Source of the DNA: an uncultured Mediterranea sp. | Lineage (GTDB): Bacteria > Bacteroidota > Bacteroidia > Bacteroidales > Bacteroidaceae | Direction of reading: 5' to 3' | Assembly (NCBI GenBank): GCA_945879145.1 | Contig: CAMCUZ010000012.1 | Span: 1-59,077 of the forward strand | Length of the DNA stretch: 59,077 nucleotides | Shown here: positions 1-8,361 of the stretch, piece by piece | Position numbering within the stretch: position 1 is the first letter of the stretch | How the letters are laid out: every line of letters starts with the position of its first letter | Program-made: the position numbers and the translations under genes | Notes under the pieces: model-generated | What the model was told of the DNA's origin: nothing | What the model saw: only the letters and a program-made list of their open reading frames with translations | The model's database searches: none

Positions 1-2
1 AT

Positions 3-491
3 TGCCGTACGGGGCGTGCGGAATATTTTGAGGAGAAGAGCGACCCCGACCGCGTAATCAGCATCGTCAAGGCCAGCAGCAGTCTGCCCTTTGTCTGCCC
101 CATTACCGAGGTGGATGGGGTGCCGATGCTCGACGGGGGCATTGTGGACAGCATACCCGTGCGTCACGCCATGGAGGAGGGATACAAACGCTGCGTGGTG
201 GTGCTGACGCGCAACCGGGGCTACCGAAAGAGTTTGCATGGTACCAAGGTGCCACCTTTTATATATAAGGAGTATCCACGCCTCAAAGTGGCTATTAACC
301 GCCGCAGCGCGGTCTATAACGAACAGCTTGAGGAGGTGGAACGATTGGAGGAGGAGGGACTCATACAGGTGATCCGCCCCGAGAAACCCATTGTGGTGGA
401 CCGCATCGAGCGCGACATCAACAAGCTCACAGCCCTCTACGAGGAGGGGTACCAATGTGCTGCACGCTGGAAGCCCGATGATGGGCTTTGA
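3..491 (+). CDS. patatin-like phospholipase family protein, C-terminal part
   Basis: The gene enters from the left edge with its 5' end missing; the open frame runs from base 3 to a TGA at 489-491. The visible part contains the patatin Asp-Gly-Gly motif (MLDGGIVDSIPV), which carries the aspartate of the Ser-Asp catalytic dyad. The GxSxG nucleophile must lie upstream of the window. The tail after the motif (VVVLTRNRGYRK and the following helical part) matches the C-terminal region of bacterial patatin-like esterases of the RssA/YjjU type. It probably hydrolyses acyl esters of phospholipids in the cytoplasm. It is followed 48 bp later by the M64 lipoprotein gene on the same strand. The internal ATG at 111 should not be taken as the start, because the conserved frame continues upstream of it. 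Confidence 0.85.
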   Translation, partial: CRTGRAEYFEEKSDPDRVISIVKASSSLPFVCPITEVDGVPMLDGGIVDSIPVRHAMEEGYKRCVVVLTRNRGYRKSLHGTKVPPFIYKEYPRLKVAINRRSAVYNEQLEEVERLEEEGLIQVIRPEKPIVVDRIERDINKLTALYEEGYQCAARWKPDDGL

Positions 492-539
492 GGCGGTGGA
501 AGTGCTACGTTTTCGTTGAACCAATAATCTATCTATCCT

Positions 540-3215
540 ATGATGAGATTGAAAAACCTATGCTTACTGCCCTACATCTGGATGATGCTCTTTATGCTGA
601 CGGGATGGGGGTGCAGCTCGGGCAGCGACGAGGAACCGATCGTGCCCCAGTTGAGTGTGAACGTTCGTGAACTGGCGGTGAAGAGTGCCGGCGAAACGGT
701 CAGTGTGCAAGTCACCTGCAACGTGCCCTACGAGGTGTCGCTCCCTGCTGCTGTAGCCTGGATTGCCCAACATGCTCCTACGACCACCACGGGGAGTGGA
801 GTGCAGACACACACCTTTGAGGTGAAGCCCAACGAGCAGTATGCCGAGCGTACGGCCACCATCCGCTTTCGCACCAAAGAGCAGCCGCAGCTGACGGCGG
901 ATGTGGTACTGACCCAGATGCAGCTCGACGCCATTATCGTGGCCAGCAAGACGTACGAGGCCAAGCCCGAAGGGGGAGTGCTGCAGTTTGTCATCAACAC
1001 CAACGTGGCCTTCCAGGTGACCTCGTCGGAAGCGTGGATCAAACCCGCAGCCTCTACGCGCGCACTGGAGGAGAAGAGCCTCTCCTTCGACGTAGAGCCC
1101 AACGAAGTGGCCGATAGCCGCGAGGCAACCATCACCATCACTTCGGGCACGCTGAAGCAGGAGGTGAAGGTGACGCAGAAACGCTGGTACCGCGACCGCG
1201 AGGCGCTGACCGCTTTCTATCAAGCAGCCAGCGGCGACCAATGGAGCAACCATACCAACTGGTGTACGGAGCAGCCTTTAGCCTCGTGGCACGGAGTAGA
1301 GGTGGATGGCAACGGACGGGTGACTGCACTCAATCTGCCAAGCAACGGCGTGAAGGGAGATGCCACCAAGCTCTTCACCCAGCTGGCCAAGATGGATGGC
1401 CTGCAGACCATCACCCTCTCGGGAAACAGCCTGACGGGTGAGCTGCCCGAAGCCCTGGGCAACTTGAAGCAACTGCGCAACTTCGATGTGATGAACAATC
1501 AACTCAGTGGCTCCCTCCCTGAATGCTTCGGCGCCCTGGAGCAGCTGACCTATCTTAATCTCTACTCCAACAACCTGACGGGAAGCATCCCCGAGGCATA
1601 CAATGCTCTGTTTGAACGTCACGCTGATCAGCTCTACTTCTATATCGGCTACAACTACCTCACGGGAGACCTGCCCAAGAGCCTGCTGACCCACTCCACC
1701 TTGGCCAACTACTGGCACTTTATCGTGCCCCAATACGAAGGCTACGGCTTCAATCCCTTCAAGATGCCAGCCATGACGGGGGTGAAGAAGTGTGTGGATG
1801 GCACCACCATCGACCTCAAAGCGCACTATGCAGCCCATAAATACACCTTATTCTATTATTGGGGCAGCGACTTCGGTGCTTCCACAGCCTTCATCGCGCG
1901 TATCAACGCCCTGCTGGCTGCGTATGGCGACAAGGGACTCTCTATCCTGGGTGCACGCGTGGACAGTGAGGATGCTGAACTGCAGGAACTCCACATGGAG
2001 CAGCTCCTCGCCATGCCTCACCTGCGGTGGAGCGAACTGCCTGTCAATTTGGAGCCGCCCCTCTTCATGCTGGTTGATGCCGAGGGAACGGTGAGCTATA
2101 TATCCTGCACGGACTATTCGGGTTACAACACCATTCCGCAATTCAACGGCGATATGAATGGGGTGTTTGACCACGTAGCCCAATGCTTTGGCGACGAGAA
2201 GTTTGATTATACGTTCTATACCTCGACTGACTACTCCCACGACGGCGAAGTGCTGACCCTGCAGAAGGCTTCGGTGGGCAAGGGCATTGACCTGGTCTTC
2301 CTGGGCGATGGATTCACCGACCAGGAGATGGAGGCAGGTGGAAGGTATGAACAGGTGATGCACGAGGCGGTGGAGCAGTTCTTTGCTTTTGAACCCTACA
2401 CCTCCCTGCGCAACCGCTTTACCTGCTACGCCGTGAAGGCGGTGTCGCCCCATGCCGAGTTTGCCGATGGGGCGGTGCATGCCATCGACGAGTCGGACGA
2501 GAAATGCAAGGCGTACGTCAAGCTGACCCCAGCCAAGAACAGCACTTCGCCCATGGTGATCGTGGTCTATAACGACGGATGCAGCGGGCGCAGCTATACG
2601 CGGATCTATTCGGATGGTGCCTTCTTTGCCTACAACATGACGGGCGTGAACGAGGTGCTCAACCACGAGGCCTGTGGACATGGTGTGGCCAAACTGGGTG
2701 ACGAGTATGTGGAGCCGGGGAAGGAGCAGAAAGTTTTACCGGAAGAGGAGAAGGAGATGCTCGATGCGTACCACACCTACCAGTGGTATGAGAATCTGGA
2801 TTGGCACAACGACCCGCAGACCGTGCGCTGGTCGCGCATCATGAATGATGAGCGCTTTGCCGCCGAGAAGGTGGGCCTCTACGAAGGGGCTTTCTATTAC
2901 GGATTCGGTGCCTACCGCCCCACGGAGAACAGCATGATGCGCTACAACGATTGTGGATTCAATGCCCCCTCGCGCGAAATCATCTATAGGAAGGTGATGG
3001 CGCTCTCTGAGGGCTCGTCGTGGAGCTACGATTACGAGCAGTTTGTAGCATTCGATGCGGCTTACCGTAACCAAGCTTCGACGAAGGGGCTCATCCCCTT
3101 GAAGAGTGAGGCTGAGCGCCAGGAGTGGGTGAGCAAGCACCGTGCACCCGAGTGGGTAGATGCCCTTTCTGGACGGGTGATGAGTGGTAAGAAGGTGATT
3201 GTTCCCTTGAAGTAA
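540..3215 (+). CDS. multidomain lipoprotein: two BACON domains, LRR, thioredoxin-like segment, M64 metallopeptidase
   Basis: An 891-residue exported protein. It starts with a lipoprotein signal (LTGWGCSSGSDEE, lipidated Cys about residue 25; the acidic residues after it fit surface export in Bacteroidota). Two BACON-like beta domains follow (about 35-130 and 130-215), then plant-type leucine-rich repeats (about 240-385, e.g. LSGNSLTGELPEALGNL). Residues about 420-550 resemble a TlpA-like thioredoxin fold, but the redox site is replaced by WGSDFGAS (441-448), so there is no CxxC. The C-terminal part is peptidase family M64 (IgA peptidase), with the zinc motif HEACGH at 709-714 and LGDE after it. 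BACON and LRR domains suggest binding to glycans or glycoproteins outside the cell. The start is one of two tandem ATGs at 540/543. The gene is convergent with the LuxR-type regulator at 3272. The substrate is unknown; the IgA specificity of the founding member should not be assumed. Confidence 0.85.
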   Translation: MMRLKNLCLLPYIWMMLFMLTGWGCSSGSDEEPIVPQLSVNVRELAVKSAGETVSVQVTCNVPYEVSLPAAVAWIAQHAPTTTTGSGVQTHTFEVKPNEQYAERTATIRFRTKEQPQLTADVVLTQMQLDAIIVASKTYEAKPEGGVLQFVINTNVAFQVTSSEAWIKPAASTRALEEKSLSFDVEPNEVADSREATITITSGTLKQEVKVTQKRWYRDREALTAFYQAASGDQWSNHTNWCTEQPLASWHGVEVDGNGRVTALNLPSNGVKGDATKLFTQLAKMDGLQTITLSGNSLTGELPEALGNLKQLRNFDVMNNQLSGSLPECFGALEQLTYLNLYSNNLTGSIPEAYNALFERHADQLYFYIGYNYLTGDLPKSLLTHSTLANYWHFIVPQYEGYGFNPFKMPAMTGVKKCVDGTTIDLKAHYAAHKYTLFYYWGSDFGASTAFIARINALLAAYGDKGLSILGARVDSEDAELQELHMEQLLAMPHLRWSELPVNLEPPLFMLVDAEGTVSYISCTDYSGYNTIPQFNGDMNGVFDHVAQCFGDEKFDYTFYTSTDYSHDGEVLTLQKASVGKGIDLVFLGDGFTDQEMEAGGRYEQVMHEAVEQFFAFEPYTSLRNRFTCYAVKAVSPHAEFADGAVHAIDESDEKCKAYVKLTPAKNSTSPMVIVVYNDGCSGRSYTRIYSDGAFFAYNMTGVNEVLNHEACGHGVAKLGDEYVEPGKEQKVLPEEEKEMLDAYHTYQWYENLDWHNDPQTVRWSRIMNDERFAAEKVGLYEGAFYYGFGAYRPTENSMMRYNDCGFNAPSREIIYRKVMALSEGSSWSYDYEQFVAFDAAYRNQASTKGLIPLKSEAERQEWVSKHRAPEWVDALSGRVMSGKKVIVPLK

Positions 3216-3271
3216 ATTGGCCAGCTGATCTGGTGCCCTGGATGCCGCCATGATTACGGCTTGAACGGGCA

Positions 3272-3868
3272 TCAGATACTGTCAGCCTCTACATAGCCGT
3301 GCATCACGGCGTAGATGGTAAGGCCAGCTACCGACTTGATGCCAAGCTTCTCGGTGATGTTCTTCCGGTGGGAGATGACGGTGGTCAGACTGATGTGGAG
3401 CTTGTCGGCAATCTCTTTGTTGATGCGGCCCCGGGCAATGAGCGTGAGCACCTCAATCTCGCGTGCTGAGAGCTCGTGCTCGTTGGGCTCGGGCTGTGTG
3501 TCGGGGGGAGTAGGGTAGCCTGGACGTTGCGTGGCACCCTGGGGATGGCCATGGTGGTGCATCTGAAGGATACTCTTTGCCAAATGGGGCTCGTCTTGAC
3601 AGACATTGAGCGTATGCATGGCGGCCAACTGGGGCTGATGGTCGCTGCTGGTGAGCACGATGGTCTTGTGCTTTCGCTCCAGAAAGAAGGCTGTATGTTC
3701 AAAGAAGATGCCTGCCGCCACAAAGTAGTGGGCATACAGGTCGGGTGTATCCATCACCAGCTCCTTGAATGAGCGGAAGGTGCGGATAGGGGCCTGGGGA
3801 ATCAGCTCCTGTACCAGATTGGCCAGCCCCATGCTGCTTAGCGTATTGGTGTCGATAATCGCTATCAT
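3272..3868 (-). CDS. LuxR-family transcriptional regulator with degenerate receiver domain
   Basis: A 198-residue protein with a receiver-like N-terminal domain and a clear LuxR/GerE helix-turn-helix at the C terminus (LSAREIEVLTLIARGRINKE, then VISHRKNITEKLGI), so it binds DNA. The N-terminal half follows the receiver pattern (IAIIDTNTLSSMGLAN) but has no aspartate at the expected end of strand 3, where about residues 45-62 read YAHYFVAAGIFFEHTAFF. Phosphorylation in the usual way is therefore unlikely. A His/Pro-rich linker (about 103-130) joins the two domains. It starts 5 bp downstream of the FAD oxidoreductase gene on the same strand and is probably its co-transcribed last gene. Its targets are unknown. 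Confidence 0.8.
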   Translation of the reverse strand: MIAIIDTNTLSSMGLANLVQELIPQAPIRTFRSFKELVMDTPDLYAHYFVAAGIFFEHTAFFLERKHKTIVLTSSDHQPQLAAMHTLNVCQDEPHLAKSILQMHHHGHPQGATQRPGYPTPPDTQPEPNEHELSAREIEVLTLIARGRINKEIADKLHISLTTVISHRKNITEKLGIKSVAGLTIYAVMHGYVEADSI

Positions 3869-3873
3869 CTCAA

Positions 3874-5469
3874 TTACTCCTCACGAATCAAATAGGCTTT
3901 GGCTGCCTCGGCACACCGTTCGCCATCGACGCCTGCTGAAACAATGCCTCCGGCATAGCCGGCTCCTTCACCACAGGGGAAGAGACCTTGCAGACGGATG
4001 TGTTGCAGGGTGTCGCGGTCGCGGATGATGCGCACAGGAGCCGATGTACGGGTCTCAACGCCGATCATCACCGCTTCGTTGGTCAGGAAGCCGCGACTGG
4101 TTTTGCCGAATTGCTTGAATCCTTGGGCCAAGCGATGGCTTACAAAGGGGGGTAGCCAGAAGTGCAACGGAGAGGCGATAAGGCCAGGTACGTAGGAACT
4201 GTCGGGTAGGGTGTTGCTCAGACGGCGATTGCAGAAGTCGGCCATGCGCTGTGCCGGGGCGGTCTGCTTCTGGTTGCCCTGCAGCCAGCTGAGGCGTTCC
4301 AGCTGTTCTTGTAGCTGCATCATCTGAAGTGCAGGGTGTTCACAACCACCTTCGACCAGCGCACCGAATCCTTTGCGGTCGCTGAGGTCTTCTGGACGGA
4401 TCTCTACGACCATGCCACTGTTGCTCCATCGCGAGCCGCGGTTGCTCGGGCTCATGCCGTTGACCACGATCTGTTCCGGACCACTGGCGGCAGGTACCAC
4501 AAAGCCACCAGGACACATGCAGAAGCTATAAACACCTCGTCCCTCGACCTGGGTCACGAAGCTATACTCTGCAGCGGGCAGGTAGGCTCCGCGTCCGTTG
4601 GGGTTGTGATACTGGATGCGGTCAATCAACTCGGCGGGGTGTTCCAGCCGCACCCCCACAGCAATCCCTTTGGCTTCAATCTCGATGTCTTGCGAGGCCA
4701 AAAGGCGATAGACGTCGCGAGCTGAATGGCCGGTAGCCAGAATGACAGGACCCAGAAAGGTCTCTCCCGTATGGGTCTCAATCCCCTTCACGCAGTCGCC
4801 CTCGACAATCAGATTGGTCATGCGGGTCTCAAAGTGTACCTCGCCACCGCTCTGCAGGATGGTATTCCGCATGGACTCGATGACACGGGGCAGTTTGTCG
4901 GTACCAATGTGTGGATGAGCATCTACAAGGATGTTGCTCGAGGCGCCATGCTGGCAGAAGACGTTGAGAATCTTCTCCGTATTGCCCCGCTTCTTGCTGC
5001 GGGTATAGAGCTTGCCGTCGCTGTAGGCACCGGCACCTCCTTCGCCAAAGCTGTAGTTTGACTCGGGATTGACCTGCTGTTCGCGACCAATCAAGGCCAA
5101 GTCGCGTTTGCGGTCGCGCACATTCTTTCCCCGTTCCACCACCACGGGACGAAGCCCCAACTCGATCAGTCGCAAGGCGGCAAACAGACCACCAGGACCT
5201 GCACCCACCACGACCACTTGTGGCTTTCCTTCTACGTTGGGATACAGGGTCGGTTGATACTCCGTCTTGTCGGGCAGCTCGTTGATGAACGCACGGACGG
5301 TGAGATTGACAAAGATGGTGCGCTGACGGGCATCGATGCTTCGCTTCACTATCCGCACCGCAGTCAGCGACTGAATATGAATTCCTTTCTCTTCGGAAAG
5401 ATAATTCCTGAGCAGAGCCTCATTAGCAGCTACCTCAGGAGAAACGCGCAGCGTATATTCTGAAATCAT
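3874..5469 (-). CDS. NAD(P)/FAD-dependent oxidoreductase (COG2509-type)
   Basis: 531 residues. An N-terminal domain of about 80 residues precedes the FAD Rossmann motif GAGPGG (89-94), followed by VVERGKNVRDRKRDL and a typical second dinucleotide motif (VILATGHSARDVYRLL). The C-terminal end (LFPCGEGAGYAGGIVSAGVD) is the characteristic FAD-binding closing motif of this family of uncharacterised dehydrogenases. It is a cytoplasmic flavoprotein. The family is common and conserved in Bacteroidota, but its substrate has not been established to my knowledge. It lies in the plsC-radA-oxidoreductase-LuxR run on the minus strand. Its start is preceded by a stretch of heptamer repeats (5477-5523) that fills the gap to radA. 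Confidence 0.85.
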   Translation of the reverse strand: MISEYTLRVSPEVAANEALLRNYLSEEKGIHIQSLTAVRIVKRSIDARQRTIFVNLTVRAFINELPDKTEYQPTLYPNVEGKPQVVVVGAGPGGLFAALRLIELGLRPVVVERGKNVRDRKRDLALIGREQQVNPESNYSFGEGGAGAYSDGKLYTRSKKRGNTEKILNVFCQHGASSNILVDAHPHIGTDKLPRVIESMRNTILQSGGEVHFETRMTNLIVEGDCVKGIETHTGETFLGPVILATGHSARDVYRLLASQDIEIEAKGIAVGVRLEHPAELIDRIQYHNPNGRGAYLPAAEYSFVTQVEGRGVYSFCMCPGGFVVPAASGPEQIVVNGMSPSNRGSRWSNSGMVVEIRPEDLSDRKGFGALVEGGCEHPALQMMQLQEQLERLSWLQGNQKQTAPAQRMADFCNRRLSNTLPDSSYVPGLIASPLHFWLPPFVSHRLAQGFKQFGKTSRGFLTNEAVMIGVETRTSAPVRIIRDRDTLQHIRLQGLFPCGEGAGYAGGIVSAGVDGERCAEAAKAYLIREE

Positions 5470-5476
5470 GCCTAAA

Positions 5477-5523
5477 CACTAATCACTAATCACTAAACAC
5501 TAATCACTAAACACTAAATCACT
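5477..5523. repeat. short tandem heptamer repeat, CACTAAT/CACTAAA
   Basis: Six successive units of a 7-base motif (CACTAAT, CACTAAT, CACTAAA, CACTAAT, CACTAAA, CACTAAAT) plus a partial CACT fill the 53-bp gap between the stop codon of radA and the start of the FAD oxidoreductase gene. On the coding (minus) strand the units read TTAGTG/ATTAGTG. It is purely intergenic. It could be a slippage-prone tract or a fragment of a dispersed repeat. Confidence 0.85.
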
Positions 5524-6914
5524 CATCCAAACAGCATGCGGAATGCCTCTTCCACTTTCCTCACAGGTACCAGCTCTATCTTGAGTCGGCTGCTGTTCAG
5601 CCCTTGCAGATTGTGGCGGGGGAGGAGGAACTGCTTGAATCCCAGCTTCTCAGCTTCGCTGATGCGCTGCTCAATGCGGCTCACGGGGCGAATCTCGCCC
5701 GATAGCCCTATCTCTCCGGCCATGCAGGTCTGCGAATCGATGGCTGCATCCATGTTGCTGCTCAGAATGGCGCTGATTACGGCCAGGTCAATGGCTGGAT
5801 CGCTCACCCGTAGTCCACCAGCGATGTTGAGAAACACATCCTTTTGTCCCAGCTTGAAGCCGACCCGTTTCTCCAGCACAGCCAGCAGCATATTCATCCG
5901 TCGGATGTCGAAACCAGTGGCTGAGCGTTGTGGATTGCCATATACGGCGCTGCTCACCAAGGCCTGGGTTTCTATCAAGAAGGGACGTACGCCTTCGATG
6001 GCCGAGGCTACGGCAATGCCGCTCATGCCGTCGTGGTCTTGGCTGAGCAGCAGCTCCGAGGGGTTATCTACGGCACGCAGCCCATCTTGTCGCATCTCGT
6101 AGATCCCCAGTTCGGCGGTACTGCCAAACCGATTCTTGATGCTGCGCAGGATGCGGTAGAGGTAGTGTTGGTCACCCTCAAACTGGAGGACGGTATCCAC
6201 AATGTGTTCCAGCACCTTCGGTCCGGCCAGGCTTCCCTCTTTGTTGATGTGGCCAATCAGGATGACAGGGGTGTGGCTCTCTTTGGCAAAACGCAGAATG
6301 GCAGCAGCACATTCACGAACTTGGGTGATGCTGCCAGGCGAGGATTCGGCTACTTCTGTAGAGAGGGTCTGTATGGAATCAATCACCACCAGCTCGGGGC
6401 GCACATTCTTGATGTGGGTGAAAATCTGTTCCAAGGAGGTCTCGCACAGTATGAGGCACTGTTCCGAGGGGTGGGAGGTCAAGCGGTCGGCACGCAGCTT
6501 GATTTGCCGTGCACTCTCCTCGCCACTGACGTAGAGGATGCGTCGGTCGGTGATGCGCATCACCGTCTGCAGCACCAGCGTACTCTTGCCAATACCCGGC
6601 TCGCCACCGAGCAAGACCAGCGAGCCAGGCACCAATCCACCGCCCAGCACGCGGTTGAGTTCGGCGTCCTTCAGGTCGATGCGGGGCTCTTCGCCAGCTT
6701 CAATATCCCCCAAGGGGAGAGGCTTGGGTTTGCCGCTGCTGCCTTTCAGCGCGGTAGCAGCCAAAACCGAAGCGGGATGAAGCGGTGCATTCTCTTTGCG
6801 CACCACCTGTTCCACAAAGCTGTTCCACTCACCGCAAGCTGGACATTTGCCCACCCATTTGGGAGACTCCTGTCCGCAACGATTGCATACATAGACGACT
6901 TTCTCTTTGGCCAT
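5523..6914 (-). CDS. radA: DNA repair protein RadA
   Basis: 463 residues, the usual length for RadA/Sms, a RecA-related, DnaB-like helicase that processes recombination intermediates and stalled forks. It has an N-terminal C4 zinc finger (Cys10, 13, 24, 27), a Walker A motif (GEPGIGKST, 104-112), a Walker B region (LVVIDSIQTL, about 175-184), and the RadA-specific KNRFG motif at 260-264. The C-terminal third is the Lon-protease-like domain without the catalytic pair. The start ATG lies 10 bp after the plsC stop, which indicates translation from a common transcript with plsC. Confidence 0.97.
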   Translation of the reverse strand: MAKEKVVYVCNRCGQESPKWVGKCPACGEWNSFVEQVVRKENAPLHPASVLAATALKGSSGKPKPLPLGDIEAGEEPRIDLKDAELNRVLGGGLVPGSLVLLGGEPGIGKSTLVLQTVMRITDRRILYVSGEESARQIKLRADRLTSHPSEQCLILCETSLEQIFTHIKNVRPELVVIDSIQTLSTEVAESSPGSITQVRECAAAILRFAKESHTPVILIGHINKEGSLAGPKVLEHIVDTVLQFEGDQHYLYRILRSIKNRFGSTAELGIYEMRQDGLRAVDNPSELLLSQDHDGMSGIAVASAIEGVRPFLIETQALVSSAVYGNPQRSATGFDIRRMNMLLAVLEKRVGFKLGQKDVFLNIAGGLRVSDPAIDLAVISAILSSNMDAAIDSQTCMAGEIGLSGEIRPVSRIEQRISEAEKLGFKQFLLPRHNLQGLNSSRLKIELVPVRKVEEAFRMLFG

Positions 6915-6924
6915 AGTGCTGAGC

Positions 6925-7662
6925 TTATTCCACCGTATCCTGTTCTTCCTTGACTGCCGAGGCTACGGCGCTGCGAGCCTCCTCCAGCGTCTGCTGGATG
7001 TTGTCATGTCCTTTCCCATGGGGTGGTATCGGTGCGTGAATGGTCATGGAGAGGGGGTGCCAATGAATCCACTTGCCTCCTCGGCGCAGGATGCGGAATG
7101 AACCGTTGATGCTGACCGGCACCACGGGAAGCTGCAAGTCATCAGCCAGTTGGAAGGCGCCCCGCTTAAATGCCCCCATGCGGCCAGTCCACGTGCGGGC
7201 TCCTTCGGGGAAGACGACCAACGATACGCCATTGACCAGCGAAGCCTCGGCCTGCTCCATCGTGTGGCGCACTTTGCTCGGGGAGCTGCGGTCCACAAAG
7301 ATGTGGCCTCCACTTTCACACGCCTTTCCCACGAAGGGCAGTTTACGCAGGCTCTTCTTCATCATCCATTTGAAGTTGCGGTTCAGATAGCCATAGACCA
7401 GAAAAATGTCGAACGCCCCTTGGTGGTTGGGCACAAAGACGTATGAAGTACCTGGCTGCAGCTGTTCACGCCCCTCTACCTTGACGGGCAGCAGCAGCAA
7501 AGTGCAGACCATGCGACCCCATAGGTGTGCAGGCCAGTAGCCCCAGAAATGGGCGTTGAAGAGGCTGCCAATCATGGTGGTGATCGACACGAAAATAGTG
7601 AGTATCAGCAGCAGCGGCAGGGCAATGCACACTTGGTAAAGGTCATAAATCAGCTTAATCAT
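6925..7662 (-). CDS. plsC: 1-acyl-sn-glycerol-3-phosphate acyltransferase
   Basis: This enzyme adds the second acyl chain to lysophosphatidic acid to make phosphatidic acid at the inner membrane. It has the HX4D catalytic motif (NHQGAFD, His80-Asp85) and the FPEGAR substrate motif (Glu153), with two N-terminal hydrophobic segments (about 10-35 and 50-60). The frame stays open to 7821, but I choose the ATG at 7662 (MIKLIYDLYQ). This gives 245 residues, normal for the family, and lies just downstream of a TATATTTG -7 box; the upstream extension has no family resemblance. It is the first gene of the plsC-radA run and is divergent from the ECF sigma factor. Confidence 0.93.
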   Translation of the reverse strand: MIKLIYDLYQVCIALPLLLILTIFVSITTMIGSLFNAHFWGYWPAHLWGRMVCTLLLLPVKVEGREQLQPGTSYVFVPNHQGAFDIFLVYGYLNRNFKWMMKKSLRKLPFVGKACESGGHIFVDRSSPSKVRHTMEQAEASLVNGVSLVVFPEGARTWTGRMGAFKRGAFQLADDLQLPVVPVSINGSFRILRRGGKWIHWHPLSMTIHAPIPPHGKGHDNIQQTLEEARSAVASAVKEEQDTVE

Positions 7663-7698
7663 GACGCCAATAAAGCTTAATAGTGAATAAATATGGTG

Positions 7699-7706
7699 CA
7701 AATATA
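7699..7706 (-). promoter_or_regulatory. candidate -7 promoter element for plsC-radA operon
   Basis: On the minus strand the sequence reads TATATTTG, an exact match to the Bacteroidota -7 consensus TAnnTTTG. A TTG lies 17 bp upstream (7724-7726), shorter than the ideal 19-20. The plsC ATG at 7662 is 36 bp downstream of the element. Confidence 0.5.
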
Positions 7707-7851
7707 GCGAATTATTATCGGAACAAGGGGCTGTTTGGATAGAAATCTTTATCTTCGCTGGCGAAAAATCAGATTTTGCTGTGATTTTTGGACGGCCTAC
7801 TACGACAGATAGAGCAAACATGATTTATTCAACCCCTGGAACGACGAAGAT

Positions 7852-8343
7852 ATGGAACCCACAGAAAAAGCATTCATCGCCCTTGTGAAAGCGTACGAGC
7901 GCATTATCTATAAGGTGTGCTACCTCTACGCTACCCCTTCCATATCGCTCGAAGACCTCTATCAAGAGGTGGTGGTGAACCTTTGGAAAGGTTACCCCCA
8001 TTTCAGAGGAGAGAGCAAACCCTCTACCTGGGTCTATCGCATTGCGCTCAACACGTGCATCAGTTTTCTTCGAAAGGAGAAGAGTGCCCCCACTTTTGTG
8101 GAGCTGACCGCTCAGATTGACCGTTTGGATGAGGATGACGAGACCCAGCGGATGCTACGTCGGCTCTATCAGTTGATCGGTCGCCTCAATCAGTTGGAGA
8201 AGTCGCTTATCTTGCTCTATCTGGAAGATAAGAGCTACGACGAGATGGCTGAGATTACTGGCCTGACCCAGACCAACGTAGCCACCAAGCTGAGCCGCAT
8301 CAAAGAAAAATTGCGCAAGATGAACAGGGAAGATGAAGGTTAA
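7852..8343 (+). CDS. ECF-type RNA polymerase sigma factor
   Basis: 163 residues with the two-domain layout of extracytoplasmic-function sigma factors. Region 2 is at about 10-75 (LEDLYQEVVVNLWKGYPHF, then STWVYRIALNTCISFLRK). Region 4 is at about 105-160 (LEKSLILLYLEDKSYDEMAE, then ITGLTQTNVATKLSRIKEKL), which reads the -35 element. It directs RNA polymerase to a specific regulon. The next gene, 18 bp downstream, encodes a four-helix membrane protein that is the likely partner. I see no canonical TAnnTTTG box upstream of its ATG, which is compatible with autoregulation from a different promoter type but does not prove it. Confidence 0.93.
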   Translation: MEPTEKAFIALVKAYERIIYKVCYLYATPSISLEDLYQEVVVNLWKGYPHFRGESKPSTWVYRIALNTCISFLRKEKSAPTFVELTAQIDRLDEDDETQRMLRRLYQLIGRLNQLEKSLILLYLEDKSYDEMAEITGLTQTNVATKLSRIKEKLRKMNREDEG

Positions 8344-8361
8344 ACGAACTTTGCTTTGAAT

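Noticed and set aside
3216..3271. Terminator between the M64 peptidase and LuxR genes
   Set aside because: Only a 6-bp GATGCC/GGCATC pairing with a long loop and no T tract; too weak to call.
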